A stretch of 64,000 bases of DNA from JAAFHB01 sp963677935 (GTDB taxonomy: Bacteria; Bacteroidota; Bacteroidia; Bacteroidales; Prolixibacteraceae), in NCBI GenBank assembly GCA_963677935.2, contig CAXXEH010000003.1, positions 1,116,001 to 1,180,000 of the forward strand. The letters are read 5' to 3'. Both the position numbers and the translations under genes were made by a program. Numbering within the stretch: position 1 is the first letter of the stretch; each line of letters starts with the position of its first letter. The notes below the pieces were generated by a model. It had not been told where the DNA came from. It saw only the letters and a list, made by a program, of their open reading frames with translations, and made no database searches. Of this stretch, positions 1 through 8,351 are shown piece by piece.

Positions 1-922
1 TGGTACTGCTTTCAATCCATTGATGCTTTATGGCAATTCAGGTTTGGGAAAGACTCACCTTGCTCAGGCAATCGGGATCGAAGTTAAAGAGCGATTCCCC
101 GAAAAAATTGTGTTGTATGTCAACGCCAATAAATTCCAGACCCAGTTTTCGGAGGCTACACGTAATAACAACAGGAACGATTTTCTTCATTTCTATCAAA
201 TGATCGATGTGTTAATCATTGATGATGTTCAGGAATTTGCCGGAAAAGAGAAAACACAAGAGACATTCTTTCATATTTTCAATCATCTACATCAAACAGG
301 TAAACAGCTAATCCTCACATCCGACAAGCCACCAATCGAATTAAAAGGGCTTGAACAAAGATTGCTTTCCAGATTTAAATGGGGTCTTACAGCTGACCTC
401 CAAATTCCTGATTTCGAAACGCGAATGAATATTTTGCGTAAGAAAATTTATAAAGATGGGATTGAAATTCCCGAGGAAGTTCTTGAATATATTGCCTCTC
501 ACATCAATAGTAATGTGCGTGAGCTTGAAGGTGCACTGATCTCGTTACTTGCACAAGCAACACTAAATAAGAAAGAGATTAATGTGGATCTGGCTATCAA
601 AATGATAAATAAGCTGGTGAAATGTTCGGTTAAGGAGATTACTATCGATTATATTGCCAAAACTGTGTGCGATTACTTTAATCTTCCTGCCGATTCGTTG
701 GGGGTTAAGACCCGAAAAAGAGAGACTGTTCAGGCCCGTCAGATCGCCATGTATTTTTCGAAGAGTATGACAAAATCGTCACTCGCAACCATAGGTTCCC
801 AAATTGGTGGAAAAGATCATGCCACTGTTCTTCATGCCTGCCGGACAGTTGCAAATTTGAAGGATACAGATAAAAATTTCAAGGTGTTCCTTGACGAAAT
901 TGAGACCAGGTTAAAATATTAG
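1..922 (+). CDS. dnaA: Chromosomal replication initiator DnaA (3' part; 5' end outside window)
   Basis: DnaA is the AAA+ ATPase that binds DnaA boxes and opens the replication origin. The frame is open from the first bases of the window, so the N-terminal domains lie upstream. Visible are the Walker A loop (GNSGLGKTHL), Walker B (VLIIDDVQ), the sensor region (LTSDKPP) and the C-terminal helix-turn-helix domain IV with the DnaA signature around DHATVLHAC. The reading frame ends with TAG. The internal TTG/ATG near position 20 sits inside the ATPase domain and is not the real start. The family assignment is secure. Confidence 0.97.
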   Translation, partial: GTAFNPLMLYGNSGLGKTHLAQAIGIEVKERFPEKIVLYVNANKFQTQFSEATRNNNRNDFLHFYQMIDVLIIDDVQEFAGKEKTQETFFHIFNHLHQTGKQLILTSDKPPIELKGLEQRLLSRFKWGLTADLQIPDFETRMNILRKKIYKDGIEIPEEVLEYIASHINSNVRELEGALISLLAQATLNKKEINVDLAIKMINKLVKCSVKEITIDYIAKTVCDYFNLPADSLGVKTRKRETVQARQIAMYFSKSMTKSSLATIGSQIGGKDHATVLHACRTVANLKDTDKNFKVFLDEIETRLKY

Positions 923-938
923 TTTTAAATATATTGAA

Positions 939-965
939 AGCAGGCTGAATGGTCTGTTTTTTTTT
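939..965 (+). terminator. Possible weak terminator after dnaA
   Basis: A short imperfect stem (about 5 bp, including a G-T pair) is followed by a run of nine T residues. The T-run suggests an intrinsic terminator, but the stem is weak. Confidence 0.3.
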
Positions 966-1010
966 ATCCATTGTTGATCTCCTACAGTGATCAGAATACT
1001 GAAAAAGGTG

Positions 1011-1628
1011 ATGGAATATACAGATACCTATAAAACAATAGGGGGAGCCGCTGAAGGACTCTATAAAGAGAAAGGGAGTAAATTCATTGCGTACGCCTTT
1101 CCGGTATCAAATGAACTGCAAATCAGGGAGATCATCACCAGGTTAAAAAAAGAACATCACAGCGCAAGACATCACTGTTTTGCCTGGCGCCTGGGATCGG
1201 ATCTGCAGCTACACAGGGTAAATGACGATGGTGAACCCAATGGAACCGCTGGAAGACCTATTTTGGGTCAGATTCAGCATCGTGAATTAACTGATATTCT
1301 GGTTATCGTAGTAAGATATTTTGGTGGGATACTCCTGGGAACAAGTGGCTTAACAAATGCTTATAAACAAGCTGCTGCCAATGTACTTTTAAATGCTGAA
1401 ACCATTGAAAAAATTGTCGAAACAACTATTGAGGTAGATTTTGATTACCTGGTAATGAACGATTTTATGATGGTGCTGAAAGAGTTTGATCTTGTAATGA
1501 AGGAGAGCCATTTCGATCTCACCTGTAAAGTTAAAATCATGGTTAGAAAGCAAATAACTGCCATCGTTTTGGACAAGCTAGGGAAAATCAGGAAACTTAA
1601 AACGACTGTACTTAGCAATAACGAATAA
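1011..1628 (+). CDS. YigZ/IMPACT family protein
   Basis: This 205-residue protein belongs to the YigZ/IMPACT family, conserved proteins with an N-terminal ribosomal-S5-like fold. In eukaryotes the family modulates Gcn2; the bacterial role is unsettled. The family pattern is visible: KGSKFIAYAFPV, then the HHSARHHCFAWRLG and DDGEPNGTAGRPIL stretches and VRYFGGILLGTSGL. A GTG at 987 would add eight residues, but the ATG at 1011 (MEYTDTYKTIGG) fits the usual N-terminus better. It stands alone between dnaA and pyrB. Confidence 0.88.
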   Translation: MEYTDTYKTIGGAAEGLYKEKGSKFIAYAFPVSNELQIREIITRLKKEHHSARHHCFAWRLGSDLQLHRVNDDGEPNGTAGRPILGQIQHRELTDILVIVVRYFGGILLGTSGLTNAYKQAAANVLLNAETIEKIVETTIEVDFDYLVMNDFMMVLKEFDLVMKESHFDLTCKVKIMVRKQITAIVLDKLGKIRKLKTTVLSNNE

Positions 1629-1638
1629 TTATTTCTCA

Positions 1639-1668
1639 TTTGAATCCATTCTGAATTTACTATTTTTG
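1639..1668 (+). promoter_or_regulatory. Bacteroidota-type promoter for pyrBI
   Basis: TTTG at 1639-1642 is followed after 18 bp by TATTTTTG at 1661-1668, which matches TAnnTTTG. It lies 24 bp before the pyrB ATG, so the TTG start at 1666 that would fall inside this element is unlikely. Confidence 0.75.
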
Positions 1669-1692
1669 TATCAACGTCAAAACAATTTTCTG

Positions 1693-2604
1693 ATGAATAC
1701 CAAAAGCCTGATCTCAATCACAGACTTCACAAAAGAGGAGTACCTTAAAATAATGCGCCTGGCTGAAGATTTCGAGGCAAATCCCAATCAAAAACTGCTT
1801 CAGGGAAAAGTCATTGCAACTCTTTTTTTTGAACCGTCAACCCGGACAAGGTTAAGTTTTGAAACAGCCATCAATCGATTGGGAGGAAAGATCATCGGCT
1901 TTTCAGATTCATCATCCTCCAGTGTTTCCAAAGGTGAAACCCTGCACGATACGATCAGGATGGTGAGTAACTACGCAGATATGATTATTATGCGACATCC
2001 CATGGAAGGGAGTGCACGATATGCTTCGGAAATTTCAGGTGTACCCGTTATTAACGCAGGCGATGGTGCCAATCAGCACCCATCTCAAACGTTACTTGAT
2101 ATGTATTCGATTATCAAAACCCAGGGGAGTCTCGATAATATCAATCTATTTCTCGTAGGCGATTTAAAATACGGGCGTACTGTGCATAGCCTGTTAATGG
2201 CAATGCTTCAGTTTGAAAACCCTATTTTTAATTTTATTGCACCACCTGAACTGGCATTACCAAATGAGTATAAGCTACATCTTGCTTCCAAAGGGATACG
2301 CTTTTTCGAGCATACCGAGTTTACCGATATTATTAATGCCGCCGATATTATCTACATGACCAGGGTTCAAAAGGAGCGGTTTATTGATCCTGTTGAATAT
2401 GAAAAAGTCAAAAATATTTATATTCTCAGGAATGAGATGCTCAAAAATACGAAAGAAAATATGAGGATCCTTCATCCACTTCCAAGGATCAATGAAATTC
2501 ATACCGATGTTGACAGCAATCCAAAGGCATATTACTTCACCCAGGCAAAGAACGGAGTATATACCCGAATGGCAATTATTGCGCATTTATTGAACCTTAA
2601 ATAA
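1693..2604 (+). CDS. pyrB: Aspartate carbamoyltransferase catalytic subunit
   Basis: PyrB condenses carbamoyl phosphate and aspartate to carbamoyl-aspartate, the committed step of pyrimidine synthesis. The 303-residue protein has the carbamoyl-phosphate loop FFEPSTRTRLSFE, the SKGE lysine loop, the MRHP and GDGANQHPSQ motifs and the C-terminal HPLPR loop. The ATG at 1693 (MNTKSLISITDF) was chosen because the upstream TTG at 1666 overlaps the -7 promoter element. pyrI follows after 18 bp, indicating an operon that makes the catalytic/regulatory holoenzyme. Confidence 0.96.
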   Translation: MNTKSLISITDFTKEEYLKIMRLAEDFEANPNQKLLQGKVIATLFFEPSTRTRLSFETAINRLGGKIIGFSDSSSSSVSKGETLHDTIRMVSNYADMIIMRHPMEGSARYASEISGVPVINAGDGANQHPSQTLLDMYSIIKTQGSLDNINLFLVGDLKYGRTVHSLLMAMLQFENPIFNFIAPPELALPNEYKLHLASKGIRFFEHTEFTDIINAADIIYMTRVQKERFIDPVEYEKVKNIYILRNEMLKNTKENMRILHPLPRINEIHTDVDSNPKAYYFTQAKNGVYTRMAIIAHLLNLK

Positions 2605-2622
2605 TTTCATAACCAACCGAAA

Positions 2623-3075
2623 ATGGAAAAACATCTCAAGGTAAGTGCAATAAAAGATGGCACAGTCATTGACCACATCCCGACAAAAGCGCTATTTAAG
2701 GTGATTAAGATTCTTAAGCTAGAGGAGTGCTCTCAAATGGTTACATTCGGTAACAACCTCGATAGCAGAGCTATGGGAGTAAAGGCAATTATAAAAATTG
2801 CCAACAGATTTTTCGCCGATGATGAAGTGAATAGGATTGCCCTTGTTGCTCCTCATGCGAAACTCAATACGATTAGGGATTATAAGGTGATTGAAAAAAG
2901 GGTGGTTGAAACTCCTGGTGAGATCAGGGGAATCGTACATTGCTTTAATCCCAAATGTATAACCAATGCCGAGAATATAACAACGCGCTTCGATGTCCTT
3001 TCTGACAAGCCAATTGCCCTGAAATGCTTTTATTGCGAAAAAATCACCAGCGAAAATGAATTGGTTTTTTTCTGA
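2623..3075 (+). CDS. pyrI: Aspartate carbamoyltransferase regulatory subunit
   Basis: PyrI (150 residues) binds nucleotide effectors and holds the ATCase holoenzyme together through a zinc domain. The N-terminal allosteric domain contains the IDHIP segment. The C-terminal half has the four zinc cysteines as two pairs, CFNPKC and CFYC. It directly follows pyrB in the order usual for this operon. Assignment is secure. Confidence 0.95.
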   Translation: MEKHLKVSAIKDGTVIDHIPTKALFKVIKILKLEECSQMVTFGNNLDSRAMGVKAIIKIANRFFADDEVNRIALVAPHAKLNTIRDYKVIEKRVVETPGEIRGIVHCFNPKCITNAENITTRFDVLSDKPIALKCFYCEKITSENELVFF

Positions 3076-3122
3076 TCGTTGTAACAAAAACATTTATTTT
3101 TAAAGACGAATATTATTCGCCC

Positions 3123-3581
3123 ATGAATCCGGAATATATCAGACTTTTGGAAAATATCGATTCATTTATTGTCTCAGGTGATGCAATTCCCGAAACACTT
3201 AAAAAAGTAAGCAATTTACTGAAATACAACATTTTCCATTATGATTGGGTTGGATTTTATTTACTTGATGAACAGAAATCAAATTTGATTCTGGGACCCT
3301 ATTGTGGAAAGAGGACAGAACACACCATTATCCCTGTTGGAAAAGGTGTTTGCGGACAGGTCGCAGAAAGCCGACAACTTAAAATAGTTCAAGATGTTAG
3401 CAAGGAAGGGAACTATATCGCATGCAGTATCGATGTGCAAAGTGAAATTGTAGTTCCTATAAATAAAGACAATCAATTTGTTGCCGAAATAGATATAGAC
3501 TCACACTCCCCTTCCCCATTTACGAGTGACGATGAAGAATTCCTGACGCTGGTTTGTCAAAAACTTTCAATACTATTTTGA
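3123..3581 (+). CDS. GAF-domain protein of the free methionine-(R)-sulfoxide reductase type
   Basis: This 152-residue single-GAF protein resembles fRMsr (MsrC), which reduces free methionine-R-sulfoxide. Two family cysteines are present: C77 in GVCG and C101 in IACSIDVQSEIVVPI. The third cysteine of the E. coli enzyme appears replaced in the TEHTIIPVG stretch, with only C61 nearby, so the disulfide-exchange mechanism may differ or activity may be altered. It lies downstream of pyrI and converges on the minus-strand DUF4293 gene 5 bp away. A small palindrome (CGAATA-T-TATTCG, 3107-3119) precedes the start. Confidence 0.82.
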   Translation: MNPEYIRLLENIDSFIVSGDAIPETLKKVSNLLKYNIFHYDWVGFYLLDEQKSNLILGPYCGKRTEHTIIPVGKGVCGQVAESRQLKIVQDVSKEGNYIACSIDVQSEIVVPINKDNQFVAEIDIDSHSPSPFTSDDEEFLTLVCQKLSILF

Positions 3582-3586
3582 ATTGA

Positions 3587-4051
3587 TTATCTGATCCTAT
3601 CAATTGATCTTACGAGTAATTCGTCTTTGCCAATTGAACGGTAAGCCATATAAATTAAGATTGCAGCTATTTCAGGGAATGTGAAGTAAATCGTCAAAGA
3701 TGATTGACCGGAAACAAGTTTCGCACCTGACCACACATCGTAATAAATCAGAGCACCAAGAATAAGAACTATAAATATATTTATCATTGAAAGCCCCATT
3801 TGTCGCTTTCTGTTGTTGTACATGAAAATGGCTGCAAATATGAGTAGCAAACTCAAAATCCATACAATCATTACCAGCATATTACTGCTGACCATTTCGG
3901 GTTTGGGAATCCCTTCAACATAGATTCCTTTCAGATCAACCCTGTATATGCCACCCGCTTTTGCGGCAATCTTACCAAAGGGGACAAAAAACAGGAGGCC
4001 AATTAACAGGTCTGCAATAAGCATATAAACCGTTTGAATTCGTTGTATCAT
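3587..4051 (-). CDS. DUF4293 family membrane protein
   Basis: This 154-residue membrane protein starts MIQRIQTVYMLIADLL, the hallmark opening of DUF4293 proteins in Bacteroidota. Four hydrophobic helices are apparent (about residues 5-25, 55-78, 88-106 and 118-138), with a positively charged C-terminus. The molecular function is unknown. It is a single minus-strand gene between two plus-strand units and has its own upstream promoter-like element. Confidence 0.85.
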   Translation of the reverse strand: MIQRIQTVYMLIADLLIGLLFFVPFGKIAAKAGGIYRVDLKGIYVEGIPKPEMVSSNMLVMIVWILSLLLIFAAIFMYNNRKRQMGLSMINIFIVLILGALIYYDVWSGAKLVSGQSSLTIYFTFPEIAAILIYMAYRSIGKDELLVRSIDRIR

Positions 4052-4068
4052 AATTTAAAATTTTTCTG

Positions 4069-4076
4069 CAAAAATA
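4069..4076 (-). promoter_or_regulatory. -7 element for the DUF4293 gene
   Basis: On the minus strand this reads TATTTTTG, a match to TAnnTTTG, 17 bp before the start codon. A clear -33 TTTG at the expected distance was not found. Confidence 0.5.
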
Positions 4077-4101
4077 TCAAAAACAATTAATTTCACCTTG
4101 T

Positions 4102-4133
4102 TTTGCTTATGTCCATATTTTTCGATAGTTTTG
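4102..4133 (+). promoter_or_regulatory. Bacteroidota-type promoter for the nucleoside phosphorylase operon
   Basis: TTTG at 4102-4105 is followed after 20 bp by TAGTTTTG at 4126-4133, matching the -33/-7 consensus. The ATG at 4153 lies 20 bp downstream. Confidence 0.75.
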
Positions 4134-4152
4134 AATCTGACAAGAATATAAA

Positions 4153-5031
4153 ATGAATAATAAAATAGCCCCTTCCGAATTAATCCTCAATCCTGATGGA
4201 TCAGTATTTCATTTACATCTCAAACCGGGTCAGTTAGCCAAAGATATTATCATGGTTGGAGATCCTGACAGAGTTGAAATGATAGCTGAATTTTTTGATG
4301 AGATTGAATTAAGAACTCATAACAGAGAATTTATTACAATTACGGGTTGGTACAAGGGAAAAAGAATATCAGCGCTCTCGTCAGGTATTGGGACTGACAA
4401 CATCGATATTGTCGTTAACGAGCTCGATGCCCTGGTAAATATAGATCTGGAGACACGCGAAATCAAACCTGAGAAAACGAGTTTAAATATCATAAGAGTT
4501 GGCACCTCCGGCGCCTTACAAGGGGATATCCCTGTCGATGCCTATTTAGCCTCAAGCAAAGCGATTGGTTTCGATGGATTAATGAATTTCTATGCCCGGC
4601 GCGAAGAGTTTGCTGATGTGGAATTTGAAAACGCATTTAAGAGCTATGTGAACTGGAACCCACTGCTTGCATCACCGTATGTAGTCGATTGTGATTCTGA
4701 TCTTTATAATAAAATTGCCGATGATGAATTTATCCCGGGAATAACAATTTCTGCACCTGGCTTTTATGGTCCTCAAGGTAGGGAATTACGCCTCAAGATT
4801 ATAGATCCGGAAATTAATGATAAAATTGAATCCTTCCGTTTCAATGAGATGAAGATTACTAATTACGAAATGGAGTGTTCAGCAATTTACGGACTGAGCA
4901 AATTACTTGGACATCAGGCTCTTACCGTTTGCATTATTATCGCCAACCGAATTACCCATAACGCGAGTATCGACTATAAACCACTTATGAAGCAGCTTAT
5001 ACAAAAAATTCTTGATAAGTTGACGCGATAG
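4153..5031 (+). CDS. Nucleoside phosphorylase (uridine phosphorylase-like)
   Basis: This 292-residue enzyme belongs to the nucleoside phosphorylase-I family, which cleaves nucleosides with phosphate for salvage. Motifs include the phosphate-binding GDPDRVEMIAEFF near residue 36, the SSGIGTDNIDIVVNEL segment, RVGTSGALQ, and the EMECSAIYGLSKLLG region that contacts ribose. The fold class is clear; uridine versus purine preference cannot be read securely. The SirB1-type gene begins one base after its stop, so the two are likely cotranscribed. Confidence 0.88.
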   Translation: MNNKIAPSELILNPDGSVFHLHLKPGQLAKDIIMVGDPDRVEMIAEFFDEIELRTHNREFITITGWYKGKRISALSSGIGTDNIDIVVNELDALVNIDLETREIKPEKTSLNIIRVGTSGALQGDIPVDAYLASSKAIGFDGLMNFYARREEFADVEFENAFKSYVNWNPLLASPYVVDCDSDLYNKIADDEFIPGITISAPGFYGPQGRELRLKIIDPEINDKIESFRFNEMKITNYEMECSAIYGLSKLLGHQALTVCIIIANRITHNASIDYKPLMKQLIQKILDKLTR

Positions 5032-5032
5032 C

Positions 5033-5902
5033 ATGGAAGAGAATATTAACATTGATACACTAATCCGTTTAATTGATGACCCCGATGAAGAGGTTTATTT
5101 AGCAGTAAGAGACAAACTTCTGGAAACAGGACCTGCCATATTACCTGTATTGGAGTTCTCCTTAAGCAATGTGTCGAGCCTTTTGCAACACGAGCGACTG
5201 GAACAAATAATCATTCAGCTTAAATTGTTAAAACTTGTCGAAAAGATATCTGTCTGGGCCAACTCTGAAGATAAAACCCTTCTTGAGGGGTGGATACTGA
5301 TAAGTGCGATTCACCATCCGACTATTATTCCAGAAAAGATTGATCTGCTTATCCAGAAGATGGTTCGTGATATTTGGATAGAATTAAACGATTCACTTAC
5401 ATCACTCGAAAAGGTATCAGTCATTAATCACCTGTTTTTCGAGGTATACCAATTTGAATTAAATACGGCAGATATCTATGCTCCTGAAAATTGTGTTATA
5501 AATAACCTCCTGGTCTCCAGAAAGGGAAATCTCACTTCGCTTTGCACTTTATATTGCATTATTGCCCGGAAGTTAAACCTGCCAATACATCCTATTGGAG
5601 TAGGGCAATACCTGATTTTGGGATATTACGAACCCCAGATTTCAAGAGAAGTTTATGGCGAAAATGCCGATCCCTATTTATTTTATATCAATATGGAGCA
5701 TAAAGGGGCCATAATCGGGGCAAAAGAGTTGGAATATGTCGTTCACGAAAATAAAGAAAGTCTCGAATATTCTGCACCGTTGCCAGAGGGAGCTCTAATA
5801 AAAAGATTATTGTTAACTCTCAGACAGTGTTACCAATTAAGAGGGAACGAAGAAAAGAGACTCGTTTCGAACAAACTTCTTGATAAACTTCGAAAATTTT
5901 GA
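5033..5902 (+). CDS. SirB1/transglutaminase-like family protein
   Basis: This 289-residue protein carries a SirB1-type transglutaminase-like domain. The best landmark is SRKGNLTSLCTLYCIIARKL (about residues 162-181), followed by the LPIHPIGVGQYLILGY segment typical of this family. The N-terminal third is helical. SirB1-like proteins have no firmly assigned reaction. It is coupled to the upstream nucleoside phosphorylase (1-bp gap) and ends at a strong bidirectional terminator. Confidence 0.8.
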   Translation: MEENINIDTLIRLIDDPDEEVYLAVRDKLLETGPAILPVLEFSLSNVSSLLQHERLEQIIIQLKLLKLVEKISVWANSEDKTLLEGWILISAIHHPTIIPEKIDLLIQKMVRDIWIELNDSLTSLEKVSVINHLFFEVYQFELNTADIYAPENCVINNLLVSRKGNLTSLCTLYCIIARKLNLPIHPIGVGQYLILGYYEPQISREVYGENADPYLFYINMEHKGAIIGAKELEYVVHENKESLEYSAPLPEGALIKRLLLTLRQCYQLRGNEEKRLVSNKLLDKLRKF

Positions 5903-5908
5903 GCATAA

Positions 5909-5933
5909 AAAAAGGGGTATAAAACCCCTTTTT
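5909..5933. terminator. Bidirectional intrinsic terminator
   Basis: A perfect 9-bp stem (AAAAAGGGG at 5909-5917, CCCCTTTTT at 5925-5933) with a 7-nt loop lies between the convergent SirB1-like and RNase Y genes. The A-run and T-run flank it symmetrically, so it can stop transcription from both sides. Confidence 0.88.
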
Positions 5934-5952
5934 CATGCATTTTATTGATTTT

Positions 5953-7509
5953 CTATTTGGCATAACTTACTGCGCGGGTTTCACGGATTACCGTAATTTT
6001 AACCTGGCCAGGATAGGTCATCTCATCCTGAATCTTCTTTGCAATATCATAAGAGAGATTTTCTGCCTCAATATCAGTCATTTTATCGCTACCTACAATA
6101 ACCCTTAATTCACGACCTGCCTGAATGGCATAGGTTTTCGTCACACCCGGATAGGATAGGGCCATGTTCTCCAAGTCGTTTAACCGTTTGATATACGATT
6201 CAACAGCTTCGCGACGAGCTCCCGGACGTGCACCGGAAATAGCATCACAGGCCTGAACAATTGGTGCAAGAAGGCTATCCATCTCAACTTCGTCGTGGTG
6301 TGATCCGATTGCATTGCAGATATCAGGCTTTTCCTTAAATTTCTCAGCAAGTTTCATCCCAAGGATGGCATGTGGTAATTCAGGTTCATCATCGGGAACT
6401 TTTCCAATATCGTGTAGTAAACCGGCACGTTTGGCGCGTTTGGGATTAAGTCCGAGTTCCGCCGCCATAATGGCACAAAGGTTAGCTGTTTCACGGGAAT
6501 GTTGTAATAGATTCTGGCCGTAGGAAGAACGATACTTCATTCTTCCAATCATTCGAATCAGTTCAGGGTGTAAACCATGAACTCCAAGATCAATGGTTGT
6601 CCGCTTACCAGTTTCAATAATCTCCTCTTCGACCTGTTTCTTTACCTTATTCACTACCTCTTCAATACGGGCGGGATGGATACGACCATCAGTAACAAGC
6701 TGGTGAAGGGCAAGACGAGCAATCTCACGTCTTACTGGGTCAAATGCAGAAAGAACAATTGCTTCAGGCGTATCATCCACAATTATTTCTACTCCTGTGG
6801 CTGCTTCCAGCGCCCTGATATTTCGTCCTTCACGTCCGATAATCCTACCTTTGATTTCGTCGCTCTCAATATGAAAAACTGTCACTGAATTCTCAATGGC
6901 AGTTTCAGAAGCTACACGCTGAATCGATTTGACAATGATCTTTTTCGCCTCTTTATTAGCCGTCATTTTGGCTTCGTCCATAATCTCCTGAATAAACGAC
7001 ATCGCCTCTGTTTTAGCTTCATTTTTCAATGAATCAACAAGTTGCGATTTAGCTTCATCAGCCGATATTCCGGATAAGGCTTCGAGTTGCTGAACTTGTT
7101 GTTTATGAAGCCGATGCATCTCCTCCTCTTTTTGTTCTACCAATTCGAGTTGAATGTTTAGATTTTCCCGAATCGTTTCAATCTCCCGCTCCGAGGTCTC
7201 AAGTTCCTTAAAATTACGCTGAAGCTCTTCTTTCCGCTGAAGATAGATCGTCTCTTTTTGCTTCAGCTTATTCTCTGTACTGGCAATCCGAAGATTTCGT
7301 TCATTGATATAGCTCTCATGCTCCGATTTTAGCTGAATAAACTTCTCCTTTGCCTGAAGCATCTTTTTTTCCTTAAGCATTTCTGCCTGTATTTCAGCAT
7401 CTGCAAGTAATTTTTGCTTGCTTTTAGCCAGCATCATATCCCACAGAAAGTAGGAGGCCGTCCCCCCTACCAAAAGTGTGATAAGACCAGTGATAATAAT
7501 TATGTCCAT
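5953..7509 (-). CDS. rny: Ribonuclease Y
   Basis: RNase Y is a membrane-anchored endoribonuclease that initiates mRNA decay. The 518-residue protein has an N-terminal transmembrane helix (MDIIIITGLITLLVGG), a long charged coiled coil to about residue 190, a KH domain (IGREGRNIRALE) and an HD domain with GLLHDIGK plus the later GSHHDE. The start at 7509 gives the family's usual N-terminus; a start at 7557 would add a 16-residue leader not typical of RNase Y. It lies downstream of zapA on the same strand. Confidence 0.95.
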   Translation of the reverse strand: MDIIIITGLITLLVGGTASYFLWDMMLAKSKQKLLADAEIQAEMLKEKKMLQAKEKFIQLKSEHESYINERNLRIASTENKLKQKETIYLQRKEELQRNFKELETSEREIETIRENLNIQLELVEQKEEEMHRLHKQQVQQLEALSGISADEAKSQLVDSLKNEAKTEAMSFIQEIMDEAKMTANKEAKKIIVKSIQRVASETAIENSVTVFHIESDEIKGRIIGREGRNIRALEAATGVEIIVDDTPEAIVLSAFDPVRREIARLALHQLVTDGRIHPARIEEVVNKVKKQVEEEIIETGKRTTIDLGVHGLHPELIRMIGRMKYRSSYGQNLLQHSRETANLCAIMAAELGLNPKRAKRAGLLHDIGKVPDDEPELPHAILGMKLAEKFKEKPDICNAIGSHHDEVEMDSLLAPIVQACDAISGARPGARREAVESYIKRLNDLENMALSYPGVTKTYAIQAGRELRVIVGSDKMTDIEAENLSYDIAKKIQDEMTYPGQVKITVIRETRAVSYAK

Positions 7510-7560
7510 TAGTAAAATACAATTATAAAGGTTTAACAAAAAAATACCGCAATTCAAACT

Positions 7561-7591
7561 TTCCGGTTCAGGAACAACTGAACTGCCGGAA
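7561..7591 (-). other. Imperfect hairpin between zapA and rny
   Basis: Inverted arms TTCCGG-TTCAG and CTGAA-ctg-CCGGAA form an 11-bp stem with a 3-nt bulge and a 6-nt loop in the zapA-rny gap. No strong T-run follows directly, so it may be an attenuator or RNA processing site rather than a full terminator. Confidence 0.4.
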
Positions 7592-7627
7592 TAATTTAAA
7601 ATTGCGGGTCTATTTAGAATTTAATAA

Positions 7628-7921
7628 TTAATTTTCCTTTTCGAGAAACTCTGACAGAAAATCATTCATCACTTCCAACTCATCGACCAATGGCGATTCA
7701 TCAATACGTTTTTCGGTGTCAGCCTTTTGAATTACAAACTGTAATGTCGCCATTGCCAGACAATCCTGCAAGTCCTTCGAAGCATACTTTTGCTTATATT
7801 GAGACACCTTTTCGTTGATAATTTTCGCTGCCTTACGAATGCCCTCCTCCTCTTTGCGATCTACTCTTAAAGGATACAAACGGTCGGCTATATTGATGTT
7901 TATCGAAAGTTTATCATCCAT
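7628..7921 (-). CDS. zapA: Cell division protein ZapA
   Basis: ZapA binds and bundles FtsZ filaments at the division site. The 97-residue protein has the ZapA N-terminal head (SININIADRLYPLRVDRKEEEGIRKAAKIIN) followed by the DCLAMATLQF helix and a coiled-coil tail. Its upstream neighbour is a small coiled-coil gene 11 bp away in the same operon, and RNase Y follows downstream. This order is common in Bacteroidota. Confidence 0.92.
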   Translation of the reverse strand: MDDKLSININIADRLYPLRVDRKEEEGIRKAAKIINEKVSQYKQKYASKDLQDCLAMATLQFVIQKADTEKRIDESPLVDELEVMNDFLSEFLEKEN

Positions 7922-7932
7922 AGCATTGTGTA

Positions 7933-8226
7933 TTACTTATTTAACAGCGCAATACAATTGTCTATTTCCCGCACTATTTTATTTATTTTTAATTTCGCTC
8001 CATGCGAATCTTCATCTTCACCAAGTAACGATTTAGCAAACTTCAGATCTTCCAGTTTTTTTAGCAGCTCCTCATTTTTTAAAGTGAGTTCCCTGATCTG
8101 CTCTTTCATTTGCGATTGTTCTTCAATTAAGACCTGTTGCTCTCTTTTTATCCGCAAATAAAGATTGATCAGTTTATCGAGTTTACCCTTAAACTCCCTC
8201 AATAAAACAGTTTCACGCTCTGTCAT
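7933..8226 (-). CDS. Small coiled-coil protein cotranscribed with zapA
   Basis: This 97-residue protein is almost entirely predicted coiled coil, rich in E, K and L from about residue 5 to 65, with a short C-terminal helix (KINKIVREIDNCIALLNK). It has no catalytic motif or membrane segment. The 11-bp spacing to zapA and its form suggest a ZapB/ZauP-like partner that joins ZapA in the divisome. That role is inference from context. The gene lies first in the minus-strand operon with zapA and rny. Confidence 0.72.
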   Translation of the reverse strand: MTERETVLLREFKGKLDKLINLYLRIKREQQVLIEEQSQMKEQIRELTLKNEELLKKLEDLKFAKSLLGEDEDSHGAKLKINKIVREIDNCIALLNK

Positions 8227-8244
8227 ACCTATTGATTACTGAGA

Positions 8245-8273
8245 CAAAGTTAACATTTAAATCATATTCCAAA
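8245..8273 (-). promoter_or_regulatory. Promoter of the coiled-coil/zapA/rny operon
   Basis: On the minus strand TTTG (8273-8270) is followed after 17 bp by TAACTTTG (8252-8245), matching TAnnTTTG. The start codon is 19 bp downstream. Confidence 0.6.
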
Positions 8274-8351
8274 ACCATCATGATCATTTAATTGCTCATA
8301 GTAGCATTTAAAAGTTTACTATTTTAGCCAATTCTTAGAAAATTGTCAATA

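Noticed and set aside
922..1010. Origin of replication next to dnaA
   Set aside because: No cluster of DnaA boxes was seen in the short downstream gap; the upstream side lies outside the window.
1445..1717. Minus-strand 90-codon ORF across the YigZ/pyrB junction
   Set aside because: It is antisense to two recognised families, overlaps the pyrB promoter, and has no recognisable motif.
7558..7627. 6S RNA next to zapA, as in some Proteobacteria
   Set aside because: The gap is only 70 bp and holds a short imperfect hairpin, far too small for 6S RNA.
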